64,000 bases of DNA from Acrocarpospora catenulata (GTDB taxonomy: Bacteria; Actinomycetota; Actinomycetes; Streptosporangiales; Streptosporangiaceae). Made by a program: the position numbers and the translations under genes. Positions within the stretch are counted from its first letter, which is position 1, and every line of letters begins with the position of its first letter. Below, one piece after another: positions 12,001 to 25,600 of the stretch. The notes under the pieces were generated by a model. That model made no database searches. It was not told where the DNA came from and saw only the letters and a list, made by a program, of their open reading frames with translations. The DNA is taken from contig NZ_JAHCST010000007.1 in NCBI RefSeq assembly GCF_018476525.1, positions 1 to 64,000 of the forward strand, given 5' to 3'.

Positions 12001-15000
12001 ACGCCCGGTACCGCTGCTCCAGCAGCTGCCCGATCGCTGGGGCGAAGTTGACCGTGTTGCGCAGGTTGTCACACCAGTACCCCGCGTCGAGTTCCGGCCC
12101 CTCCACCCACTGGCCGGTCACCGTCGACAGCATCGGCACCCGCACCGCGCGCGGAGCCACTTCCGCCAGGACCTGGGCCAGTTCCTCACCGATCAGATCG
12201 ACCTGAGCCGAATGCGAGGCATAGTCCACCGCGATACGGCGAACCCGCACCCCATCCTCGGTCAGACGCTCCACCAGCTCATCGACGGCTTGCAGTTCAC
12301 CGGCCACCACCGCTGAGCGAGGGCCGTTAATGGCCGCGACCGACACCCGTCCGTCCCAGGACGACAGCCGCTCACGGACCTGCTCGACCGGCAAGGCCAC
12401 CGACGCCATCGCGCCAAGCCCAGCCAGCCGGTCGGCGATCAGGCGGCTGCGCAACGCCACCACCCGCGCGCCGTCCTGCAACGACAGACCACCCGCGACC
12501 ACCGCAGCCGCGATCTCACCCTGAGAGTGACCGACCACGGCGTCGGGGCGAACACCCAGCGACTCCCAGACCGCCGCCAAGGAGACCATCACCGCGAACG
12601 ACACCGGCTGGACCACATCCACCCGATCCAGCGACGGAGCACCCTCGGACTGCCGGATCACATCCAGCAGCGACCAGTCCACGAACGGCTCCAGGGCCGC
12701 CGCACACTCGGCCATCCGACCGGCGAAGACCGGCGACTCCTCAAGCAGGGCGGCACCCATGCCCGCCCACTGGGCTCCCTGACCCGGGAACACCCAGACC
12801 GACTTCCCGACGACGTCGGCCACACCCGCGACCACGCGAGCCGCCGGCTCACCGGACTCGACGGCCGACAGGCCCGCCAGCAGCTCGCCGCGATCCTCGC
12901 CGACCACCACCGCACGGTGCTCGAACACCGACCGCGACACCACCAGCGAGAACGCCGTGTCGACCGGGTCCAGATCGCCGGCCTCCACATGCGCCGCCAG
13001 ACGACGCGCCTGACCACGCAACGACTCCTCGGTCTTCGCGGACAGCACCCACGGCACCACACCACCGGCAGGCTCGCCCGGCTCCGCCGGTTCCACAACC
13101 TGTGGCCCCTGCTCCAGGATCACGTGGGCGTTGGTGCCGCTGATTCCGAACGACGACACAGCCGCCCGGCGCGGATGACCGTTCTTCTGCCACTCCACCG
13201 GCTCGGTCAGCAGTTCCACCGCGCCAGAGGCCCAGTCCACGTGCGAGGACGGCGCATCGACATGCAGCGTCTTGGGCAGCAGCCCGTGCCGCATGGCCAG
13301 CACCATCTTGATCACACCTGCGACGCCCGCGGCGGCCTGCGTGTGACCGATGTTCGACTTGATCGAACCCAGCAGCAGCGGACGGTCCTCGTCCCGCTCC
13401 TGCCCGTAGGTCGCCAGCAGGGCCTGCGCCTCGATCGGGTCACCCAGCGTCGTACCCGTACCGTGCCCCTCGACCGCGTCCACTTCGGACGGCGAGAGCC
13501 CGGCACCGGCCAGCGCCTGCCGGATCACCCGCTGCTGCGAAGGACCGTTCGGCGCGGTCAGACCGTTCGACGCGCCGTCCTGGTTGACCGCCGAGCCACG
13601 GACGATCGCCAGCACCTGGTGACCGTTGCGCTGAGCGTCAGACAGCCGCTCCAGCACCAGAATGCCGACACCCTCGGACCAGCTCACCCCGTCGGCCGCG
13701 TCGGAGTAGGACTTGCACCGGCCGTCGGCGGCCAGCCCGCCCTGGGCGCTGAAATCGATGAACGGCCCGGGGTGGGCCATCACGGTCACGCCACCGGCCA
13801 GCGCCAGCGAGCAGTCACCGCCACGCAGCGCCTGCGCCGCAAGGTGCATCGCCACCAGCGACGACGAACACGCGGTGTCCACCGTCACCGCCGGGCCCTC
13901 AAGACCCAGGGTGTAGGAAACCCGGCCGGTCGCGACGCTGCCCGTGCTACCGGTACCGACGAACCCCATCACTTCCGGCGGGAACGACACGCTGTTCGCG
14001 TAGTCGTGATACATCAGTCCGGCGAACACCCCGGTACGGCTGCCGCGCAGCGAAACCGGCTCGATCCCGGCTCGCTCGATCGCCTCCCACGACACCTCCA
14101 GCAGCAACCGCTGCTGCGGATCCATCGCCAGCGCCTCATGGGGCGAGATCCCGAAGAACCCGGGGTCGAACTCCCCCGCCTCGTGCAGGAAGCCGGCTTC
14201 GCGGACATAGCTCGTGCCCCGGCGTTCCCGATCCGAGCTGTAGAAGGCACCCAGATCCCAGTCGCGCGTGGTCGGGAAGGGCGAGATCCCGTCTCCGCCC
14301 TCGGTCACCAACCGCCACAGATCCTCCGGAGAGGCGACCCCGCCCGGATAGCGGCAGGCCATGCCCACGATCGCGATCGGGTCGTCGGCCACCGGCCGGG
14401 CCTCGGTGGGAACCACCATGTCGGCGTGCTCGCCGAGCAGCTCGGCCAGCAGGAATTCGGCCAGCAGCATCGGCGTGGGATAGTCGAACACCAGCGTGGC
14501 CGGTAACCGCAGCCCGGTCGTACCGTTCAGCCGGTTGCGGAGGTCCACCGAGGTCAGCGAGTCGAAGCCCAGCTCGCGGAACTCCCGACGCACCTCCACC
14601 GTCTCCGGCGAGAGGTGCCCCAGCACCATGGCCACCTCGGTCCGTACCAGGTCCACCAGGACCTCGGCGCGCTCGGCCGCGCCCAGCCGAGCCAGCCGCT
14701 GCAGCAGCGTGCTGGCCGTCGCCGACTTTCCGATGGCGGACCGGCGCCTTCCCCGCACCAGCTTGCGCAGCAGCGGCGGGATATCGCCCAGCGTGCGCAG
14801 CGCCGGCAGATCCAGCCGGACCGGTGCCACGACCGGTTCGCCGGAACGGACCGCCGACTCGAACAAGGCGAGGCCCTGTTCCGGTGAGAGTGGCGGGGTA
14901 CCGGCACGGGCCAGCCTCGCCATCTCGCCCTCGCTCAAGGTGCCGGTCATCCCGCTGTCCTGAGCCCACGCACCCCAGGCGAGCGACAGCCCGGGCAGTC

Positions 15001-18000
15001 CGGCAGCCTGGCGGTGCTGGGTCAGCGCGTCGAGGAAGGAGTTGGCCGCGGCGTAGTTGCCCTGGCCGGGAGCTCCGATCATGCCCGCCGCCGACGAGAA
15101 CACGATGAACTCGGCCAGATCGAGATCCGCGGTGAGCTCGTGCAGGTGCCAGGCGGCGTCCACCTTCGGCCGCAGCACCGACTCCAGCCGCTCCGGCGTC
15201 AGCGAGGCGATGGTCCCGTCGTCCAGCACACCCGCGGTGTGGATCACCGCGGTCAGCGGATGCTCTGCGTCCACCTCGGACAGCAGGGCCGCCACCTGGT
15301 CCCGGTCGGTCACGTCACACGCCACGACCGTGACCTCGGCACCGTGCGCGATCAGCTCGGCCCGCAACTCCACCGCGCCCGGAGCATCCAGGCCTCTCCG
15401 GCTGACCAGCAGCAGGTGCCGTACGTCGCGCTCGGCCACCAGATGCCGCGCGAACAGCGCGCCCAGACCACCGGTTCCGCCGGTGATCAGCACCGTGCCG
15501 TCCGGATCCCACGGCCGTTCGACCTCGGAGCCGGGCACGACCCGTACCAGCCGGGCCGCCCGCACCCCACCATCGCGCACCGCCACCTGCGGCTCACCCG
15601 AGGCGAGCACCCCGGCCAGAACCGACTCGGACAGCTCCCCATCGACATCCACCAGGACAAACCGCCCCGGATTCTCCGACTGCGCCGACCGCACCAACCC
15701 GGATGCGGCAGCCGCCGCCAGATCGGTAACCGCCTCGCCCTCACCCGCGGCCACCGCACCCCGCGTCACGAACACCAGCCGCGAATCGCGATACCGCTCG
15801 TCGGCCAGCCATCCCTGCAACACGGTCAGAACGCGCGCGGTCAGCTCGTGCGTGGCCTGCACCGCCGCGCCGTCGGAGATCACTTCGGTCACCACAACAC
15901 CCGGCGCCTGATCCGCGTCCACGAACCCCGACGCGAGGTCGAACGTGTGAAGGTCAACCGTCAGCGGAGCGGGCTCTGTCACCGGTGCCAGCGGCAACGC
16001 CGTCCACTCCACCCGGAACAGGGGGTCCCGCTCGCTTCTCCGGCCACCTTCACCGGTGTCCGCCGTGATCGGGCGCAGAATGAGCGACCGCGCCGTAAGT
16101 ACCGGTTCGCCCGCCGCATCGGCCACCGCCAGCGAGACGGCATCGCCGTCGGTCCTGGCCAGCCGTACCCGCAGAGCAGACGCGCCACCGGCGTGCAGGC
16201 ACACCTCACCCCAGGAGAACGGCAACCGGCCGCCCTCGGAATCGTCCAGCCCGGCGAAGGTCACCACGTGCAACGCCGCGTCCAGCAGAGCCGGATGTAC
16301 GCCGAAGGAGCCGGCGTCCGACTCGAGCCGGCTCGGCAGGCTCACCTCGGCGAAGATCTCATCATCACGCCGCCAGGCCGCCCGCAGGCCCTGGAACAGC
16401 GGCCCGTAACTCATCCCGCCCTCGGCGAGCAGGTCGTACAGCCCGTCCAGCTCGATCGCGGACGCGCCCTGCGGCGGCCAGACTTCGGTGTCGAGTCGCT
16501 CCGCGGTCTGGCCGCCCGCGGCGAGGACGCCTACGGCGTGCCGTACCCATGGCTCGTCGTCGGCGGCCTCGGCCGACCGGGTGTGGATACTCAGGTCGCG
16601 TCTGCCGGACTCCTCCGCGCCCACCCACACCTGCACGGCCACGGTGTCGGTTTCGCCCAGGACGAGCGGCGCCGCCAGGGTGAGCTCCTCCACCAGGTCG
16701 CAGCCGACCTGGTCACCGGCCCGGATGGCCAGCTCCAGGAACGCGGTGCCGGGGAACAGCACCCGCCCGCCCACGACGTGATCGGCGAGCCAGGCCTGCG
16801 ACCGCAACGACAGCTGGCCGGTCAGCAGAACGCCGTCCGAAGCGGCCAGCGCCACGGCGGCACCCAGCAAAGGATGCCCTGCCGCGGTCAGCCCCAGGTT
16901 CCGGGCGTCGCCCATGCGCTGGGTGCGGGGCCAGTACAACTCGTGCTGGAACGGGTAGGTGGGCAGGTCAACCCGGCGACCCTGCGGGAGCACCACCTGC
17001 CAGTCGACCGGCACCCCGTGCACGTGCAGTTCTGCCAGCGCCATCATGGACGCCGCCGACTCCTCGCGGTCCTTGCGCAACACCGGGACGAGCACGGCGT
17101 CCGCGTCGGCGGGAAGCGTCTCGCCGGCCATGGCGGTCAGGACGCCGTCGGGGCCCAGCTCCAGATATGCCTGTACGCCCTGTGCGTGCAGCGTACGGAT
17201 TCCGTCGGCGAAGCGGACCGCCCCACGGACCTGGTCCACCCAGTAGTCCGGCGAGCACAACTGCTCGTCCGTGGCCAGTTCGCCGGTCACGTTCGAGACC
17301 ACGGGAATTTCCGGCGGACTGTAGGTCAGCGTCCGGGCCAGGGCGCGGAAGTCCGCCAGCATCGGGTCCATCAACGGCGAATGGAACGCATGCGACACCC
17401 GCAACCGCTTGGTTCGCACCCCACGCTCTTCCAGGACCGCCGCGACGCTGAGGACCGGGCCCTCAACTCCGGAGATCACCACGGCGTTCGGGCCGTTCAC
17501 CGCCGCGATCGACACCTCGCCCGCGTGCCCGGCCAGCAGCGCGATGACCTCCTCCTCCGAGGCCTGGACCGCGACCATCGCCCCGCCCGCGGGCAGCGCC
17601 TGCATCAACCGCGCCCGGCCCGCGACCAGCGCACAAGCATCGCTCAGTGAGAGCACCCCGGCCACGTGCGCCGCCGTGATCTCCCCGATCGAATGGCCGG
17701 CCAGCACATCCGGCACCACGCCCCACGATTCGACCAGCCGGAACAGGGCGGTCTCCAGCGCGAACAGCGCCGGCTGCGCCCAGCCCGTCTGGTCCAGCAG
17801 CTCCGTCTCGGCGAACATGACGTCGCGCAGCGGCCTGTCGAGCAGCGGGTCCAGCTCCGCGATCACCGCGTCCAAAGCCTTGGCGAACACCGGGAACCGC
17901 TCATACAGCTCGCGGCCCATTCCTGCCCGCTGACTGCCCTGACCGGTGAACAGCACCGCCAACTGGGGCTCGGCATCGGCCACCCCACGCACCGCACCCG

Positions 18001-19642
18001 GCAGATCCTCAGCCAGCGCGCCCAAACCGGCCAGCACACTCTCGCGGTCGCTCGCCAGCAGCACCGCGCGATGCTCGAACGCCGACCGCGTCGTAGCCAG
18101 CGAGAACGCGGTGTCGGCCAGCGCCACCTCGGGGTGGTCCGCCACATGCGCGGCCAGCTGTCCGGCCTGCGCCCGCAGCGCCTCTGCCGTACGGCCCGAC
18201 ACCAGCACCGGCACCACACCGGCAGCCGGCTCCTGCACAACCGGTTCGGCCGGAACCTCCGGTCCTTCCTCCAGGATCACGTGGGCGTTGGTGCCGCTGA
18301 TCCCGAACGACGACACAGCCGCCCGGCGCGGACGGCCGTTCCGCGGCCACTCCACCGGCTCGGTCAGCAGTTCCACCGCGCCCGTCGACCAGTCCACATG
18401 CGAGGACGGCGCATCGACGTGCAGCGTCTTGGGCAGCACCTCATGCCGCATGGCCATGACCATCTTGATCACACCGGCGACACCCGCCGCGGCCTGGGTG
18501 TGACCGATGTTCGACTTGATCGACCCCAGCAGCAGCGGGCGGCCCTCCGGCCGATCCTGCCCGTACGTCGCCAGCAGCGCCTGCGCCTCGATCGGGTCAC
18601 CCAGCGTCGTACCCGTACCGTGGCCTTCGACCACATCCACGTTGGCGGGAGTGAGCCCGGCGCCGGCCAGTGCCTGCCGGATCACCCGCTGCTGAGAAGG
18701 ACCGTTCGGCGCGGTCAGACCATTGGACGCGCCATCCTGGTTCACCGCGGAACCACGGACGACCGCCAGCACCTGATGCCCGTTGCGGCGGGCGTCCGAC
18801 AGCCGCTCCAGCACCAGCATGCCGATGCCCTCGGCCCAGCCCGTGCCGTCCGCCGCGTCGGCGAACGGCTTACACCGCCCGTCGGCCGCGAGCCCGCCCT
18901 GGGCGCTGAAGTCAATGAACATGCCCGGCGTGGCCATCACGGTCACACCACCGGCCAGCGCCAGGCTGCACTCGCCCGAGCGCAGTGCCTGCGCCGCCAG
19001 ATGCAACGCCACCAGGGAGGAGGAACACGCGGTGTCCACCGTCACCGCCGGGCCTTCCAGCCCCAGCGTGTACGAAATACGGCCGGTCGCGACGCTCCCC
19101 GCGGTGCCGGTGCTGGCGAAGCTCCGCACTTCCGGCGGGAATTCAACACTCGGGCCGTAGTCGTGATACATCACACCGGCGAACACACCGGTACGGCTGC
19201 CCCTCAGCGAACCCGGCTCGATCCCCGCCCGCTCGATCGCCTCCCACGACACCTCCAGCAGCAACCGCTGCTGGGGATCCATCGCCAAAGCCTCACGCGG
19301 CGAAATACCGAAGAACCCCGGATCGAACTCCCCGGCCTCGTGCAGGAACCCGCCCTCACGCACATAACTGCTGGTCCCCCGGCGCTCCCGATCCGGGTTG
19401 TAGAGCACCCCGAGATCCCAGCCACGGGAGGTCGGGAACTCACCGATCCCGTCCCCGCCCTCGGCCACCAGACGCCACAAATCCTCCGGAGAGCCGACGT
19501 CACCCGGGAAGCGGCACGCCATCGACACAATCGCGATCGGATCGTGCCTGCCCGACTCGACCTCCTGGAGCCGTCGACGGGTCTCGCGCAAATCAGCGGC
19601 GACCGACTTGAGGTAGTCAACGAGCTTCCGGTCTTCCGACAT
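1..19642 (-). CDS. Modular type I polyketide synthase, here PKS-Z (3' end outside window)
   Basis: A reading frame without stops runs from the ATG at 19640-19642 off the left edge (over 6540 codons). An N-terminal coiled-coil docking segment (residues 1-33) is followed by three complete modules and part of a fourth. KS nucleophile cysteines are at residues 206, 1925, 3979 and 5703, AT serines at 651, 2373, 4422 and 6159, and ACP phosphopantetheine serines at 1695, 3766 and 5488, all in frame. Module content: Z1 KS-AT-DH-KR-ACP, Z2 KS-AT-DH-ER-KR-ACP, Z3 KS-AT-DH-KR-ACP, Z4 KS-AT-DH (cut). It should extend and reduce a polyketide received from PKS-Y in the cytoplasm. It starts 39 bases after the PKS-Y stop, with GGAGG 9 bases before the ATG, so the two are probably cotranscribed. 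No thioesterase is seen. Family assignment is certain; the product is not identified. Confidence 0.97.
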   Translation of the reverse strand, partial: MSEDRKLVDYLKSVAADLRETRRRLQEVESGRHDPIAIVSMACRFPGDVGSPEDLWRLVAEGGDGIGEFPTSRGWDLGVLYNPDRERRGTSSYVREGGFLHEAGEFDPGFFGISPREALAMDPQQRLLLEVSWEAIERAGIEPGSLRGSRTGVFAGVMYHDYGPSVEFPPEVRSFASTGTAGSVATGRISYTLGLEGPAVTVDTACSSSLVALHLAAQALRSGECSLALAGGVTVMATPGMFIDFSAQGGLAADGRCKPFADAADGTGWAEGIGMLVLERLSDARRNGHQVLAVVRGSAVNQDGASNGLTAPNGPSQQRVIRQALAGAGLTPANVDVVEGHGTGTTLGDPIEAQALLATYGQDRPEGRPLLLGSIKSNIGHTQAAAGVAGVIKMVMAMRHEVLPKTLHVDAPSSHVDWSTGAVELLTEPVEWPRNGRPRRAAVSSFGISGTNAHVILEEGPEVPAEPVVQEPAAGVVPVLVSGRTAEALRAQAGQLAAHVADHPEVALADTAFSLATTRSAFEHRAVLLASDRESVLAGLGALAEDLPGAVRGVADAEPQLAVLFTGQGSQRAGMGRELYERFPVFAKALDAVIAELDPLLDRPLRDVMFAETELLDQTGWAQPALFALETALFRLVESWGVVPDVLAGHSIGEITAAHVAGVLSLSDACALVAGRARLMQALPAGGAMVAVQASEEEVIALLAGHAGEVSIAAVNGPNAVVISGVEGPVLSVAAVLEERGVRTKRLRVSHAFHSPLMDPMLADFRALARTLTYSPPEIPVVSNVTGELATDEQLCSPDYWVDQVRGAVRFADGIRTLHAQGVQAYLELGPDGVLTAMAGETLPADADAVLVPVLRKDREESAASMMALAELHVHGVPVDWQVVLPQGRRVDLPTYPFQHELYWPRTQRMGDARNLGLTAAGHPLLGAAVALAASDGVLLTGQLSLRSQAWLADHVVGGRVLFPGTAFLELAIRAGDQVGCDLVEELTLAAPLVLGETDTVAVQVWVGAEESGRRDLSIHTRSAEAADDEPWVRHAVGVLAAGGQTAERLDTEVWPPQGASAIELDGLYDLLAEGGMSYGPLFQGLRAAWRRDDEIFAEVSLPSRLESDAGSFGVHPALLDAALHVVTFAGLDDSEGGRLPFSWGEVCLHAGGASALRVRLARTDGDAVSLAVADAAGEPVLTARSLILRPITADTGEGGRRSERDPLFRVEWTALPLAPVTEPAPLTVDLHTFDLASGFVDADQAPGVVVTEVISDGAAVQATHELTARVLTVLQGWLADERYRDSRLVFVTRGAVAAGEGEAVTDLAAAAASGLVRSAQSENPGRFVLVDVDGELSESVLAGVLASGEPQVAVRDGGVRAARLVRVVPGSEVERPWDPDGTVLITGGTGGLGALFARHLVAERDVRHLLLVSRRGLDAPGAVELRAELIAHGAEVTVVACDVTDRDQVAALLSEVDAEHPLTAVIHTAGVLDDGTIASLTPERLESVLRPKVDAAWHLHELTADLDLAEFIVFSSAAGMIGAPGQGNYAAANSFLDALTQHRQAAGLPGLSLAWGAWAQDSGMTGTLSEGEMARLARAGTPPLSPEQGLALFESAVRSGEPVVAPVRLDLPALRTLGDIPPLLRKLVRGRRRSAIGKSATASTLLQRLARLGAAERAEVLVDLVRTEVAMVLGHLSPETVEVRREFRELGFDSLTSVDLRNRLNGTTGLRLPATLVFDYPTPMLLAEFLLAELLGEHADMVVPTEARPVADDPIAIVGMACRYPGGVASPEDLWRLVTEGGDGISPFPTTRDWDLGAFYSSDRERRGTSYVREAGFLHEAGEFDPGFFGISPHEALAMDPQQRLLLEVSWEAIERAGIEPVSLRGSRTGVFAGLMYHDYANSVSFPPEVMGFVGTGSTGSVATGRVSYTLGLEGPAVTVDTACSSSLVAMHLAAQALRGGDCSLALAGGVTVMAHPGPFIDFSAQGGLAADGRCKSYSDAADGVSWSEGVGILVLERLSDAQRNGHQVLAIVRGSAVNQDGASNGLTAPNGPSQQRVIRQALAGAGLSPSEVDAVEGHGTGTTLGDPIEAQALLATYGQERDEDRPLLLGSIKSNIGHTQAAAGVAGVIKMVLAMRHGLLPKTLHVDAPSSHVDWASGAVELLTEPVEWQKNGHPRRAAVSSFGISGTNAHVILEQGPQVVEPAEPGEPAGGVVPWVLSAKTEESLRGQARRLAAHVEAGDLDPVDTAFSLVVSRSVFEHRAVVVGEDRGELLAGLSAVESGEPAARVVAGVADVVGKSVWVFPGQGAQWAGMGAALLEESPVFAGRMAECAAALEPFVDWSLLDVIRQSEGAPSLDRVDVVQPVSFAVMVSLAAVWESLGVRPDAVVGHSQGEIAAAVVAGGLSLQDGARVVALRSRLIADRLAGLGAMASVALPVEQVRERLSSWDGRVSVAAINGPRSAVVAGELQAVDELVERLTEDGVRVRRIAVDYASHSAQVDLIGEELAQVLAEVAPRAVRVPMLSTVTGQWVEGPELDAGYWCDNLRNTVNFAPAIGQLLEQRYRAFVEVSSHPVLTIGIGECVDEAAVDAVIAGTLRRDEGGLDRVLVSAAELFVRGVTVDWRALLPGGRRVDLPTYAFKHQWYWPARAGSQIGNVAAAGLATAGHPLLGAAVGLADSDGVLLTGRLSLSSHPWLADHAVAGTVIFPGTGLLELAIRAGDQVGCDLVEELTLTAPLVLGVDDAVAVQVWVGAAQETGHRSVNVYARSAEAAADVPWVRHATGTLAAGTPTTAAASPAAPFDAAVWPPQGATAIDLDGLYEELSTGGFEYGPVFQGLRAAWRGAGGEVFAEVALPERTQSSAGAFGLHPALLDAALHAVAFAGLDDSEGGRLPFSWGGVSLQAAGAAMLRVRLVRTATDSVTLTAVDAAGDPVLSARSLVLRPFSPDQLAAASGGQATLGDGLFRLEWAALSDVPVAEPVPVAVVGLDTLGLAGESVEVHPDLSALAEVGPVPGVVLAGIATDPAADAVDSAHQVAREVLGLLQGWLAEERFGDSRLVFVTRGAVAAGEGEEITDLAAAAVWGLVRSAQSENPGRFVLVDVDDQESSLPALLAALMASDEPQAAVRAGEVRVPRLASLVSGAGLVPPAGGVPWRLGSQAKGSLDALELLPFPQAAGPLEAGQVRVEVHAAGVNFRDLLDGLNALGWFQDKVGLMGGEAAGVVLEVGPGVDDLRPGDRVVGITEGGFGPVVVTGAGGVTKIPDGVSFEQAATFPVSFLTSYYGLMDLAGLQPGESLLVHAGTGGTGMAAIQLAQRLGVEVFATASPAKWDVLRSLGIPDDHIASSRTLEFEEKFSGREIDVVLNSLTGDFIDASARLLRPGGRFIEMGKLDIRDQEQFPGLTYHWFDILDAGPERLRQILAELMELFAAGELRPLPVTAWDVRRGREAFRFMSQARHTGKIVLTMPRRWNPEGTVLITGGTGGLGALFARHLVTEHDVRHLLLVSRRGLDAAGARELEQELAARGAHVTIAACDMADRDAVAGLLAGIDTEHPLTAVIHAAGILDDGTIASLTPERLESVLRPKVDAAWHLHELTQGLDLAGFVVFSSLAGLLGGGGQGNYAAANAWLDALMAHRQAQGLPGLSLPWGLWAQATGMTGGMTQADVQRMTAAGLPPITTEHGLALFDTAIGSDSPLVVPVRLNMPAIPAHLVPPLLRGLVRSTRRTAASAPAAGEGVLLRQLAGLAQADRVRFVVDLVRAQAAAVLGHPSLEAVQGRREFRELGFDSLTAIELRNRLNAATGLRLPSTAVFDYPTPTVLGEYLLSEVLGAHGDAMLPVATASTTDDPIVVVSMACRFPGGVNSPDDLWRLVAEGQDAITPIPTDRGWQSHGDLKGGFVFDAPEFDAEFFRISPREALAMDPQQRLLLETSWEVFEQAGIDPDSLRGSDTGVFIGSVGSGYLPGEESRGHIMTGMLASVASGRISYTFGLEGPAVTVDTACSSSLVTIHMAAQALRNGECSLAVAGGVTVISTLAGYGELGEQGGLAPDARCKAFSDSADGIGWSEGVGLVMLERLSDAQRNGHQVLAIVRGSAINQDGASNGLTAPNGPSQRRVIRKALAVAGLSPSEVDAVEAHGTGTVLGDPIEAQALLATYGQDRDRPLLLGSIKSNIGHTQAAAGVAGVIKMVMAMRHGVLPKTLHVDALSSHVDWDSGAIEVLTDQREWPQTDHPRRAAVSSFGISGTNAHMILEQGPAEVAEPAVAEPAGVVPWVISGRTGEALSAQARRLRAHLDVHSDLDPAFSLVVSRSVFEHRAVVVGRDREELLAGLSAVEAGESAARVVAGVADVDGKSVWVFPGQGAQWAGMGRQLLEESPVFAGRMAECAAALEPFVDWSLLDVIRQTEGAPSLDGADVVQPVSFAVMVSLAAVWESLGVRPDAVVGHSQGEIAAAVVAGGLSLQDGARVVALRSRLIADRLGGRGVMLSVMAPAEQVREALAAADLLDRISIAAVNGPRVVTVAGDPEAMRVLERRLSADGVMRWQLAGADFAAHSPQVDALRDELLADLAEVSPRTARIPMLSTATGQWLDGTELDTGYWYENVRRTVEFAPAIERLLEERYRAFLEVGPHPLLTLGIEQAVDQAGVTAVVAGTLRRDEDGMDRVLVSAAELFVRGVAVDWLPVLSGGRRIDLPTYAFQHHRFWPSGMRIADARGLGLAAAGHPLLGAAVGLADSDGALLTGLMSVRTHPWLADHAVAGTALFAGTGFLELAIRAGDQVGCDRVEELTLAAPLVLGLDDAVAVQVVVSASDETGRRNLAIYARPADAPDRPWVRHAAGVLAVGARTARFDTSVWPPAGAAPIALDGLYDDLAEGGVSYGPTFKGLRAAWQRDGEIFAEVAVPEEVGDAGSFGLHPALLDAALQPASFMDLVEPGQGRLLFSWAGVCLHAGGASALRVRLVRTGGGSVSLAAVDAEGAPVLTAESLVFRPVSADQMLLSGAQGLERDALFTLEWTVAPTVVSPTDAMAGLDCVELDWSELNRSGLDDLRWAGSGLASPDRVPDVVAVEIASPTAAVGAAAAQEVTGRVLELLRQWLADERFTESRLVLVTRGAVAGTEDEAVTDPAAAAVWGLVRVAQGENPDRFLLVDVDERETALSALPEALACGEPQVAIRGHVARVPRLVRLTPGGGATPRLDLDGTVLITGGTGGLGSHLARHLVAEHGVRHLLLAGRRGTDAPGAVELAAELIAHGAEVTIAACDLADRDQVAELLAGVPAGHPLTAVVHTAGVRDDGMIPSLDERRLATVFGPKADGAWHLHELTRDLDLAAFVMYSSMAGLVGGPGLGAYAAANAYLDALAQHRQAQGLPGLSLVWGPWAADAGMAGELSETDLRRLSAAGFHLFSFAEGLALFDAALGCDTPVVAPARLNLPALQALGEVPPLLRALVRSTRRTAAAPVSGADQALLRQLAGLAHADRSRLVIELVRAQAATVLGHTSPQMVEVRREFRELGFDSLTAVELRNRLNAATGLRLPATLVFDYPTPVVLAEFLLAELLGEHGDVIAATPIASVADDPIVIVGMACRYPGGVHSPEDLWQLVTEGRDAVSSLPVDRGWQVTGELDFQGGFMPDVAEFDAGFFGISPREALAMDPQQRVLLETTWEAVERAGIDPLSLRGSSTGVYVGAGGSGYIPSEEARGFMVVGQSGSVLSGRLSYTLGLEGPAVTVDTACSSSLVAMHLAAQALRSGECSLALAGGVTVVATPMGIMEFSAQGGLAADGRCKSYSDAADGTSWAEGVGLVVLERLSDARRNGHQVLAVMRGSAVNQDGASNGLTAPNGPSQQRVIRQALAGAGLAPADVDVVEGHGTGTALGDPIEAQALLATYGQGRPEDRPLLLGSIKSNIGHTQAAAGVAGVIKMVMAMRHGMLPKTLHVGEPSSHVDWASGAVELLTEPAEWPETGHPRRAAVSSFGISGTNAHVIIERVEAPDAEDQESEGAPPASDGAVPVLVSGRSAEALRAQAGRLASYLDGEPDLRLGDVAFSQATTRSAFEYRAAVVTADLAGAVAGLRALAEDRPSAGVLHGLAAAEPKPAVLFTGQGSQRAGMGRELYDRFPVFAEALDAVIAELDPLLDGSLREVLFAEPGTAEAEALDQTGWAQPALFAVETALFRLVESWGVRPEVLAGHSIGEITAAHVAGVLSLRDASALVAARARLMQALPAGGAMVAVQTSEEEVAGLLADRANEVAIAAVNGPAAVVISGAEQAVLELADTLAERGHKTRRLRVSHAFHSPLMDPMLADFRALAGTLTYNPPRIPIVSTLTGEQATAEQLCSPGYWVEQVRNAVRFADAVRVLHREGVTAYLELGPDGVLTAMAKDILAEPIASDSPAHLSDADPVLAPVLRKDRDEQTAITAALAQLHVGGVPVDWQAVLRGGRRIDMPTYAFQRQHFWSDGSATQQGNVAAAGLAAAGHPLLSAAVGLADSAGVLLTGRLSLRSHPWLADHAVAGTVIFPGTGFLELAIRAGDQVGCDLVEELTLTTPLVLGERDAVAVQVWVASAAESGRRNLSIYARPAE
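3045..8173 (-). other. PKS module Z3: KS-AT(atypical)-DH-KR-ACP
   Basis: KS Cys codon 7706-7708. The AT has the methylmalonyl-like GHSQGE (Ser codon 6377-6379), but at 6056-6067 it reads FAAH where methylmalonyl ATs have YASH and malonyl ATs HAFH, so the extender unit is uncertain. The DH motif has its His (5453-5455), but the terminal proline is alanine (codon 5426-5428), giving [10 protein letters not shown]. The KR has TGGTGGLG near 4090-4120, Ser and Tyr (GAYAAAN) in place, and RDD instead of LDD, still B-type-like. ACP Ser codon 3179-3181. Expected output is an alkene if DH works, otherwise a hydroxyl. Confidence 0.88.
8225..14386 (-). other. PKS module Z2: KS-AT(methylmalonyl)-DH-ER-KR-ACP
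   Basis: KS Cys codon 13868-13870. AT GHSQGE (Ser 12524-12526) with YASHS gives methylmalonyl specificity. DH HxxxGxxxxP is intact (His 11603-11605). ER spans roughly 10230-9310, with the nucleotide-binding [11 protein letters not shown] motif near 9780-9815. The KR has [11 protein letters not shown] and NYAAAN. ACP Ser 8345-8347. All three reductive domains look functional, so the module should add a fully reduced unit bearing an alpha-methyl group. The ER-KR block closely resembles those of modules Y3 and Y4. Confidence 0.93.
14430..19545 (-). other. PKS module Z1: KS-AT(malonyl)-DH-KR-ACP
   Basis: KS Cys codon 19025-19027. AT GHSIGE (Ser 17690-17692) with HAFHS gives malonyl-CoA specificity. 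DH HxxxGxxxxP is intact (His 16778-16780). The KR has TGGTGGLG near 15462-15500, the B-type LDD motif and NYAAAN. ACP Ser 14558-14560. There is no ER, so the expected output is an alkene with no branch. Part of the AT (about 17720-18175) is nearly identical in DNA to that of Y2. Confidence 0.94.
19545..19642 (-). other. N-terminal docking domain of PKS-Z
   Basis: Residues 1-33 are a charged helix of the pattern [20 protein letters not shown], then RHDPIAIV, where KS begins. This is the familiar class 1 N-terminal docking coiled coil of actinomycete PKSs. It normally receives a partner whose C-terminal tail ends in an acidic helix like that of PKS-Y. Partner choice is inferred. Confidence 0.8.
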
Positions 19643-19651
19643 CGGGGCTGA

Positions 19652-19656
19652 CCTCC
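19652..19656 (-). promoter_or_regulatory. Ribosome binding site of PKS-Z
   Basis: GGAGG on the minus strand, 9 bases before the ATG at 19640-19642. It lies in the 39-base gap after PKS-Y. No terminator is visible in the gap, which supports one transcript and fixes the start. Confidence 0.75.
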
Positions 19657-19681
19657 GAAGTGTTCCGAGGCCAGCCCAGGA

Positions 19682-22600
19682 TCACAGGTCTCTGAGTTGG
19701 CCCAGTTCGCTCTCGATGATGCCGAGGATGTCCTCGGTACTCGCCGATTCGAGCATGTCGGCAACCGCCATTTCACTAGTCTCTGAACCGCTCGCGGTCA
19801 CCTTCGCCAACAGCTGCCGCAGCCGTGTCTCGATACCGTTCCGGGTGATTTCGTCGAGCCCGTCCTCGGAAAGCATGTCCTCGAATCGGTCGAGGTCGGC
19901 CAGCAACGACGGCTTCTCGGCTGCGGTTTCCCCGGGAGCGATTTCCGCGAGGAGATGTTCGGCGAGGACAGTGGGTGTGGGGTAGTCGAAGATGAGGGTG
20001 GACGGCAGGCGCAGGCCTGTGGCGGCGTTGAGCCGGTTGCGCAGTTCGATCGCGGTCAGCGAGTCGAAGCCAAGTTCGCGGAACTCACGACGGACTTCCA
20101 CCGCCGCGGGGTCGGAGTGTCCGAGGACGGCGGCGGCCTGAGTGCGTACCAGGTCGGCCAGCAGGCGGACCCGCTTGGGGTGGCTCAGACCGGCCAGCTG
20201 CCGGGACAGGGCCTCGCCCGCGCCACCACCCCCGGCCGCCGACGCGGCCGTACGGCGGGTGCCGCGTACCAGCCCGCGGAACAGCGGCGGCACCTGCCCT
20301 TGCGGCAGGGCGGACGGGTTCACCCGTACCGGGACGACGAGCGGGGAGTCCGAGCCGATGGCCGTGTCGAACAGGGCCAGCCCCTGCTCGGTGGTGATGG
20401 GCGGCAGAGCGGCAGCGGTCATCCGCTTCACGTCCGCCTGCGACAAGCCCCCGGTCATCCCGGTGGCCTGCGCCCACATCCCCCACGCCAAGGACAAGCC
20501 CGGCAGTCCCTGAGCCCGACGGTGGGCCATCAACGCGTCCAGCCACACATTGGCCGCCGCGTAGTTGCCCTGACCGGCGTTGCCCATCAGCCCGGAGAGC
20601 GAGGAGAACACCACGAAACCGGCCAGATCCAGGTCCTGAGTCAGCTCGTGCAGGTGCCAGGCGGCGTCCACCTTCGGCCGCAGCACCGACTCCAGGCCCT
20701 CCGGCGTCAGCGAGGCGATGGTCCCGTCCGCGAGCACACCCGCGGTGTGGATCACCGCGGTCAGCGGATGCTCGGCGCCGATTCCGGCCAGCAGCGCCGC
20801 CACCTGGTCCCGGTCGGCCACATCGCAGGCGGCGATGGTCACCTGCGCGCCCAGTTCCTGCGCCAACTCGCGTGCGCCGGCCGCTTCCAGGCCCCTTCGG
20901 CTGACCAGCAGCAGATGCCGCACCCCATGCTCGGCCACCAGATGCCGGGCCACCTCCGCACCCAGACCACCCGTACCACCGGTGATCAGCACGGTGCCTT
21001 CCGGGTTCCAGCGCTGGGGCATCGTCAGGACGATCTTGCCGGTGTGCCGGGCCTGGCTCATGAACCGGAACGCCTCACGGCCTCGTCGCACATCCCAGGC
21101 GTTGACCGGTAGCGGCCGCAACTCGCCAGCCGCGAACCACTCTGCCAGCTCGATCAGGATCTCCCGCAACCGCTCCGGTCCGGCGTCCATCATGTCGAAC
21201 CAGTGGTACGTCAGCCCCGGGAACTGGTCCTGGTTGCGGATGTCCAGCTTGCCCATCTCGATGAACCGGCCGCCCGGGCGCAGCAGACGCACCGAGGCAT
21301 CGATGAATTCTCCGGTCAGCGAGTTGAGGACGACGTCGATCTCCCGGTCGCGGAATCGTTCCTCGAACTCCAGGGTTCGTGAGGAGGCGATGTGATCATC
21401 TGGGATGCCCAGTGAGCGCAGCACGTCCCACTTGGCCGGGCTCGCCGTGGCGAACACCTCCACCCCCAGGCGCTGAGCCAGCTGGATCGCCGCCATGCCC
21501 ACACCGCCTGTCCCGGCGTGTACCAGCAGCGACTCGCCCGGCTTCAACCCGGCCAGATCCATCAGCCCGTAATAGGACGTCAGGAACGTCACCGGAATCG
21601 TCGCCGCCTGCTCGAAGGAGATCTGGGCGGGGACCTTCACCAAGGCCCTGGCCTCCATGACGACCACCGGCCCGAACGCGGCCTCGGCCAGACCCATCAC
21701 CCGGTCCCCGGGACACAGGTCGTCGACCTCGGAGCCGACCTCCAGCACCACGCCGGCGGCCTCGCTGCCCATCAGGCCGACCTTGTCCTGGTACCAGCCC
21801 AGGGCGTTGAGTCCGTCCAGCAGGTCACGGAAGTTGAGTCCTGCGGCGTGCACCGCGACGCGCACCTGCCTGGCCCCCAGCGGTTCCGCCGCTCTCGGGA
21901 AGGGGAGTAGCTCCAGGGCGTCCAGGCTGCCCTTGGCCTGGCTGCCCAGCCGCCACGGCACCCCTGTCGGAGGCACCAGACCCGCCCCCGACACCAGCGA
22001 CGCCAATCGTGGCACCCGCACCTCATCGCGCCGGACCGCCGCCTGCGATTCGCCCGAGACCATGAGCGCGGCCAGTACCGCAGGCAGGGAGGACTCCTGG
22101 TCGTCCACATCCACCAGGACGAACCGGCCCGGATTCTCCGACTGCGCCGACCGCACCAGACCCCACACCGCAGCAGCCGCCAGATCGGTGATCTCCTCAC
22201 CCTCACCCGCGGCCACCGCGCCCCGCGTCACGAACACCAGCCGCGAGCCCTCCAAGCGCTCGTCGGCGAGCCACCCCTGCAGCAGACCCAGCACCCCGGC
22301 GGTCACCCCATGCGCCGCGCCCACCGCATCCGCCATCGGCTCGGTGACGACCTCGACCAGCACCACATCCGGCACCGGACCAGCCTCGGCCAACGCCGAC
22401 AGATCTGGATGAACCTCGACCCGCTCCCCACTCTTGGCAAGACCCAGCATGTCCCGCTCGAACCCCGCCAGACCGACCACCGCCATCGGCACCGGGTCGG
22501 CCTCCGGAATATCGGAAAGCGCGGTCCATTCCAGTCGGAACAGCCCTTCTGCTTCCGCTCCGCGACCGCCACCGCCCGCGAGCTGATCCGGCGAGAACGG

Positions 22601-25600
22601 CCGCAGCACCAGCGACCGCGCCGACACCACCGGCTCCCCAGCGGTATCCACCGCCGCCAGCGACACCGCGTCTTCGCCCACCTTGGCCAGCCGCACCCGC
22701 AACACCGACGCACCAACAGCGCGCAGGCACACGCCATCCCACGAGAACGGCAACCGGCCGCCCTCCACCGGCTCCAGCCCAACAAAAGTCACCGCGTGCA
22801 AGGCCGCGTCCAGCAACGCCGGATGCAACCCGAACGCACCCGCCTCCGAATGCGCCTGCTCCGGCAACGCGACCTCGGCGAAGATCTCACCATCGCGCTG
22901 CCAGGCCGCCCGCAGACCCTGGAACACCGGACCGTAGCCGAATCCGCCCGCGGCCAGGTCCTCGTACAAGCCGTCCAGCTCGATCGCAGTCGCGCCACGC
23001 GGCGGCCAGACCTCGGCATCGAACGACACGGCTTCCGGAGAACCGGTCGCGAGCGTGCCGGTGGCGTGCCGCACCCACTGCACATCGTCGCCGGCCTCCG
23101 CCGAGCGGGCGTAGATGTTCACGCTCCGGTGGCCCGACTCTTCCGGCGCGCCCACCGACACCTGCACCGCGACCGCGTCGTCCGCGCCCAGCACCAGCGG
23201 TGCGACCAGCATCAGCTCCTCGACCTGGTCGCAGCCGACCTGGTCACCGGCCCGGATCGCCAGCTCCAGGAACCCGGTTCCTGGGAAGATCACCGTGCCG
23301 GACACCATGTGATCGGCCAGCCACGGATGCGACCGCACCGACAGGCGCCCGGTCAGCAGCACACCGTCGGAGTCGGCCAGGCCCACCGCCGCACCCAGCA
23401 GCGGATGACCGGCCACCGCCAGCCCCGCCGCCGCCACATTACCCACCCGAGATGCCAGCCCCTTGGGCCAGAACCACTGACGCTGGAAGGCGTACGTCGG
23501 CAGGTCCACCCGGCGCCCGCGCGGCAGCAGCGCCCGCCAGTCCACCGGCACCCCGTGCACATGCAATTCGGCCAGCGCCGTCAGCACCGCCGTGTGCTCA
23601 TCACGGTCCTTACGCAGCGCCGACACCAGCGCCACATCCGCGCCGAACGCATCCGCGGCAGAGCCGTCATCGAGAGTGTTCTGCGCCATGGCGGTCAGGA
23701 CGCCGTCGGGGCCCAGCTCCAGATAGGCCCGTACGCCCTGAGTCTGTAGCGTGCGGACGCCGTCGGCGAAGCGGACCGCGCCGCGTACCTGGTCCACCCA
23801 GTAGCCCGGCGAGCACAACTGCTCGGCCGTAGCCGCCTCTCCGGTCAGGGTGGAGACGATCGGAATCTGCGGCGGGTTGTAGCTGAGCGTCCCGGCTAGG
23901 GCGCGGAAGTCCGCCAGCATTGGGTCCATCAACGGCGAGTGGAACGCGTGCGAGACCCGCAGGCGCCGCGTTCTGATCCCCTGAGATTCCAGCGCGGCGG
24001 CGACCTCAAGGACCGCCTCCTCGACGCCGGAGAGCACCAGCGAGGCCGGGCCGTTGACCGCCGCGACCGACACCTCAGCCTCACGCCCCGCCAGCAGGCC
24101 GGCGACCTGCTCCTCGGACGCCTGGACCGCGACCATCGCCCCGCCCGCGGGCAGCGCCTGCATCAACCGCGCCCGGGCCGCCACCAGCGCACACGCATCG
24201 GCCAGGGACAGCACCCCGGCCACGTGAGCCGCCGCGATCTCCCCGATCGAATGCCCGGCCAGCACATCCGGACGCACACCCCAGGACTCCACCAGCCGGA
24301 ACAGGGCGGTCTCCACCGCGAACAGCGCCGGCTGCGCCCACCCCGTCTGATCCAGCGCCTCCGCTTCGGGCGTACCCAGCTCGGCGAACAGGACCTCACG
24401 CAGCGAACCATCGAGCAGCGGATCCAGCTCGCCGATCACCTCATCCAACGCCCGCGCGAACACCGGGAACCGGTCGTACAACTCCCGGCCCATGCCCGCC
24501 CGCTGACTGCCCTGACCGGTGAACAACACCGCCAGCTGCGGCTCCGCCCCGGCCACCGCACGCACCACACCCGCACCCGGCCGGTCCTCCGCCAGCGCGC
24601 CCAGCCCGGCCAGCAGACCATCACGGTCACCGGCCAGCACCACCGCACGATGCGCGAACGCCGACCGCGTCGTGGCCAGCGAGAACGCCACATCGCTGGG
24701 CCGCAGGTCAGACTCGCCGTCCAGATACGACGCCAGACGTCCGGCCTGCGCCCGCAACGCCTGATCCGTCTTGGCCGAAACCAGCACCGGCACCACACCA
24801 GCGGTCGGCGCCTGCTCCTCCGGCTCGGACTGCGGAACCTCCGGCCCTTCCTCCAAGATCACGTGGGCGTTGGTGCCGCTGAGTCCGAACGAGGAAACAC
24901 CGGCCCGGCGCGGGTGACCGTTCCGCGGCCATTCCACCGGCTCGGTGAGCAGTTTGACCGCCCCCGAGTCCCAGTCCACGTGCGACGACGGCGCGTCCAC
25001 ATGCAGGGTCTTGGGCAGCATGCCGTGCCGCATGGCCAGCACCATCTTGATCACGCCCGCCACACCGGCTGCGGCCTGCGCGTGACCGATGTTCGACTTG
25101 ATCGACCCAAGAAGCAGCGGACGGTCCTCCGGCCGATCCTGCCCATAGGTCGCCAAAAGCGCCTGTGCCTCGATCGGGTCACCCAGCGTTGTGCCGGTGC
25201 CGTGCGCCTCCATCGCGTCCACCTCGGACGGCGACAAACCGGCACCAGCCAGCGCCTGACGGATAACCCGCTGCTGCGAAGGACCGTTCGGTGCGGTCAG
25301 CCCGTTGGACGCGCCGTCCTGGTTGATCGCCGAACCACGGACGATCGCCAGCACCTGGTGCCCGTTGCGCTGAGCGTCCGACAACCGCTCCAGCACCACC
25401 ACACCCACACCCTCGGACCAGCTCACCCCGTCAGCCGCGTCAGCGAAGGACTTGCACCGCCCATCAGGAGCCAGTCCGCCCTGCGCGCTGAAATCGATGA
25501 AGGCTCCCGGGGTGGCCAACACGGTCACGCCACCGGCCAGCGCCAGCGAGCAGTCACCACCACGCAGTGACTGCGCCGCCAGATGCACAGCCACCAAGGA

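Noticed and set aside
19643-19681. Terminator or promoter between PKS-Y and PKS-Z
   Set aside because: The 39-base gap holds only a ribosome site; no stable hairpin was seen.
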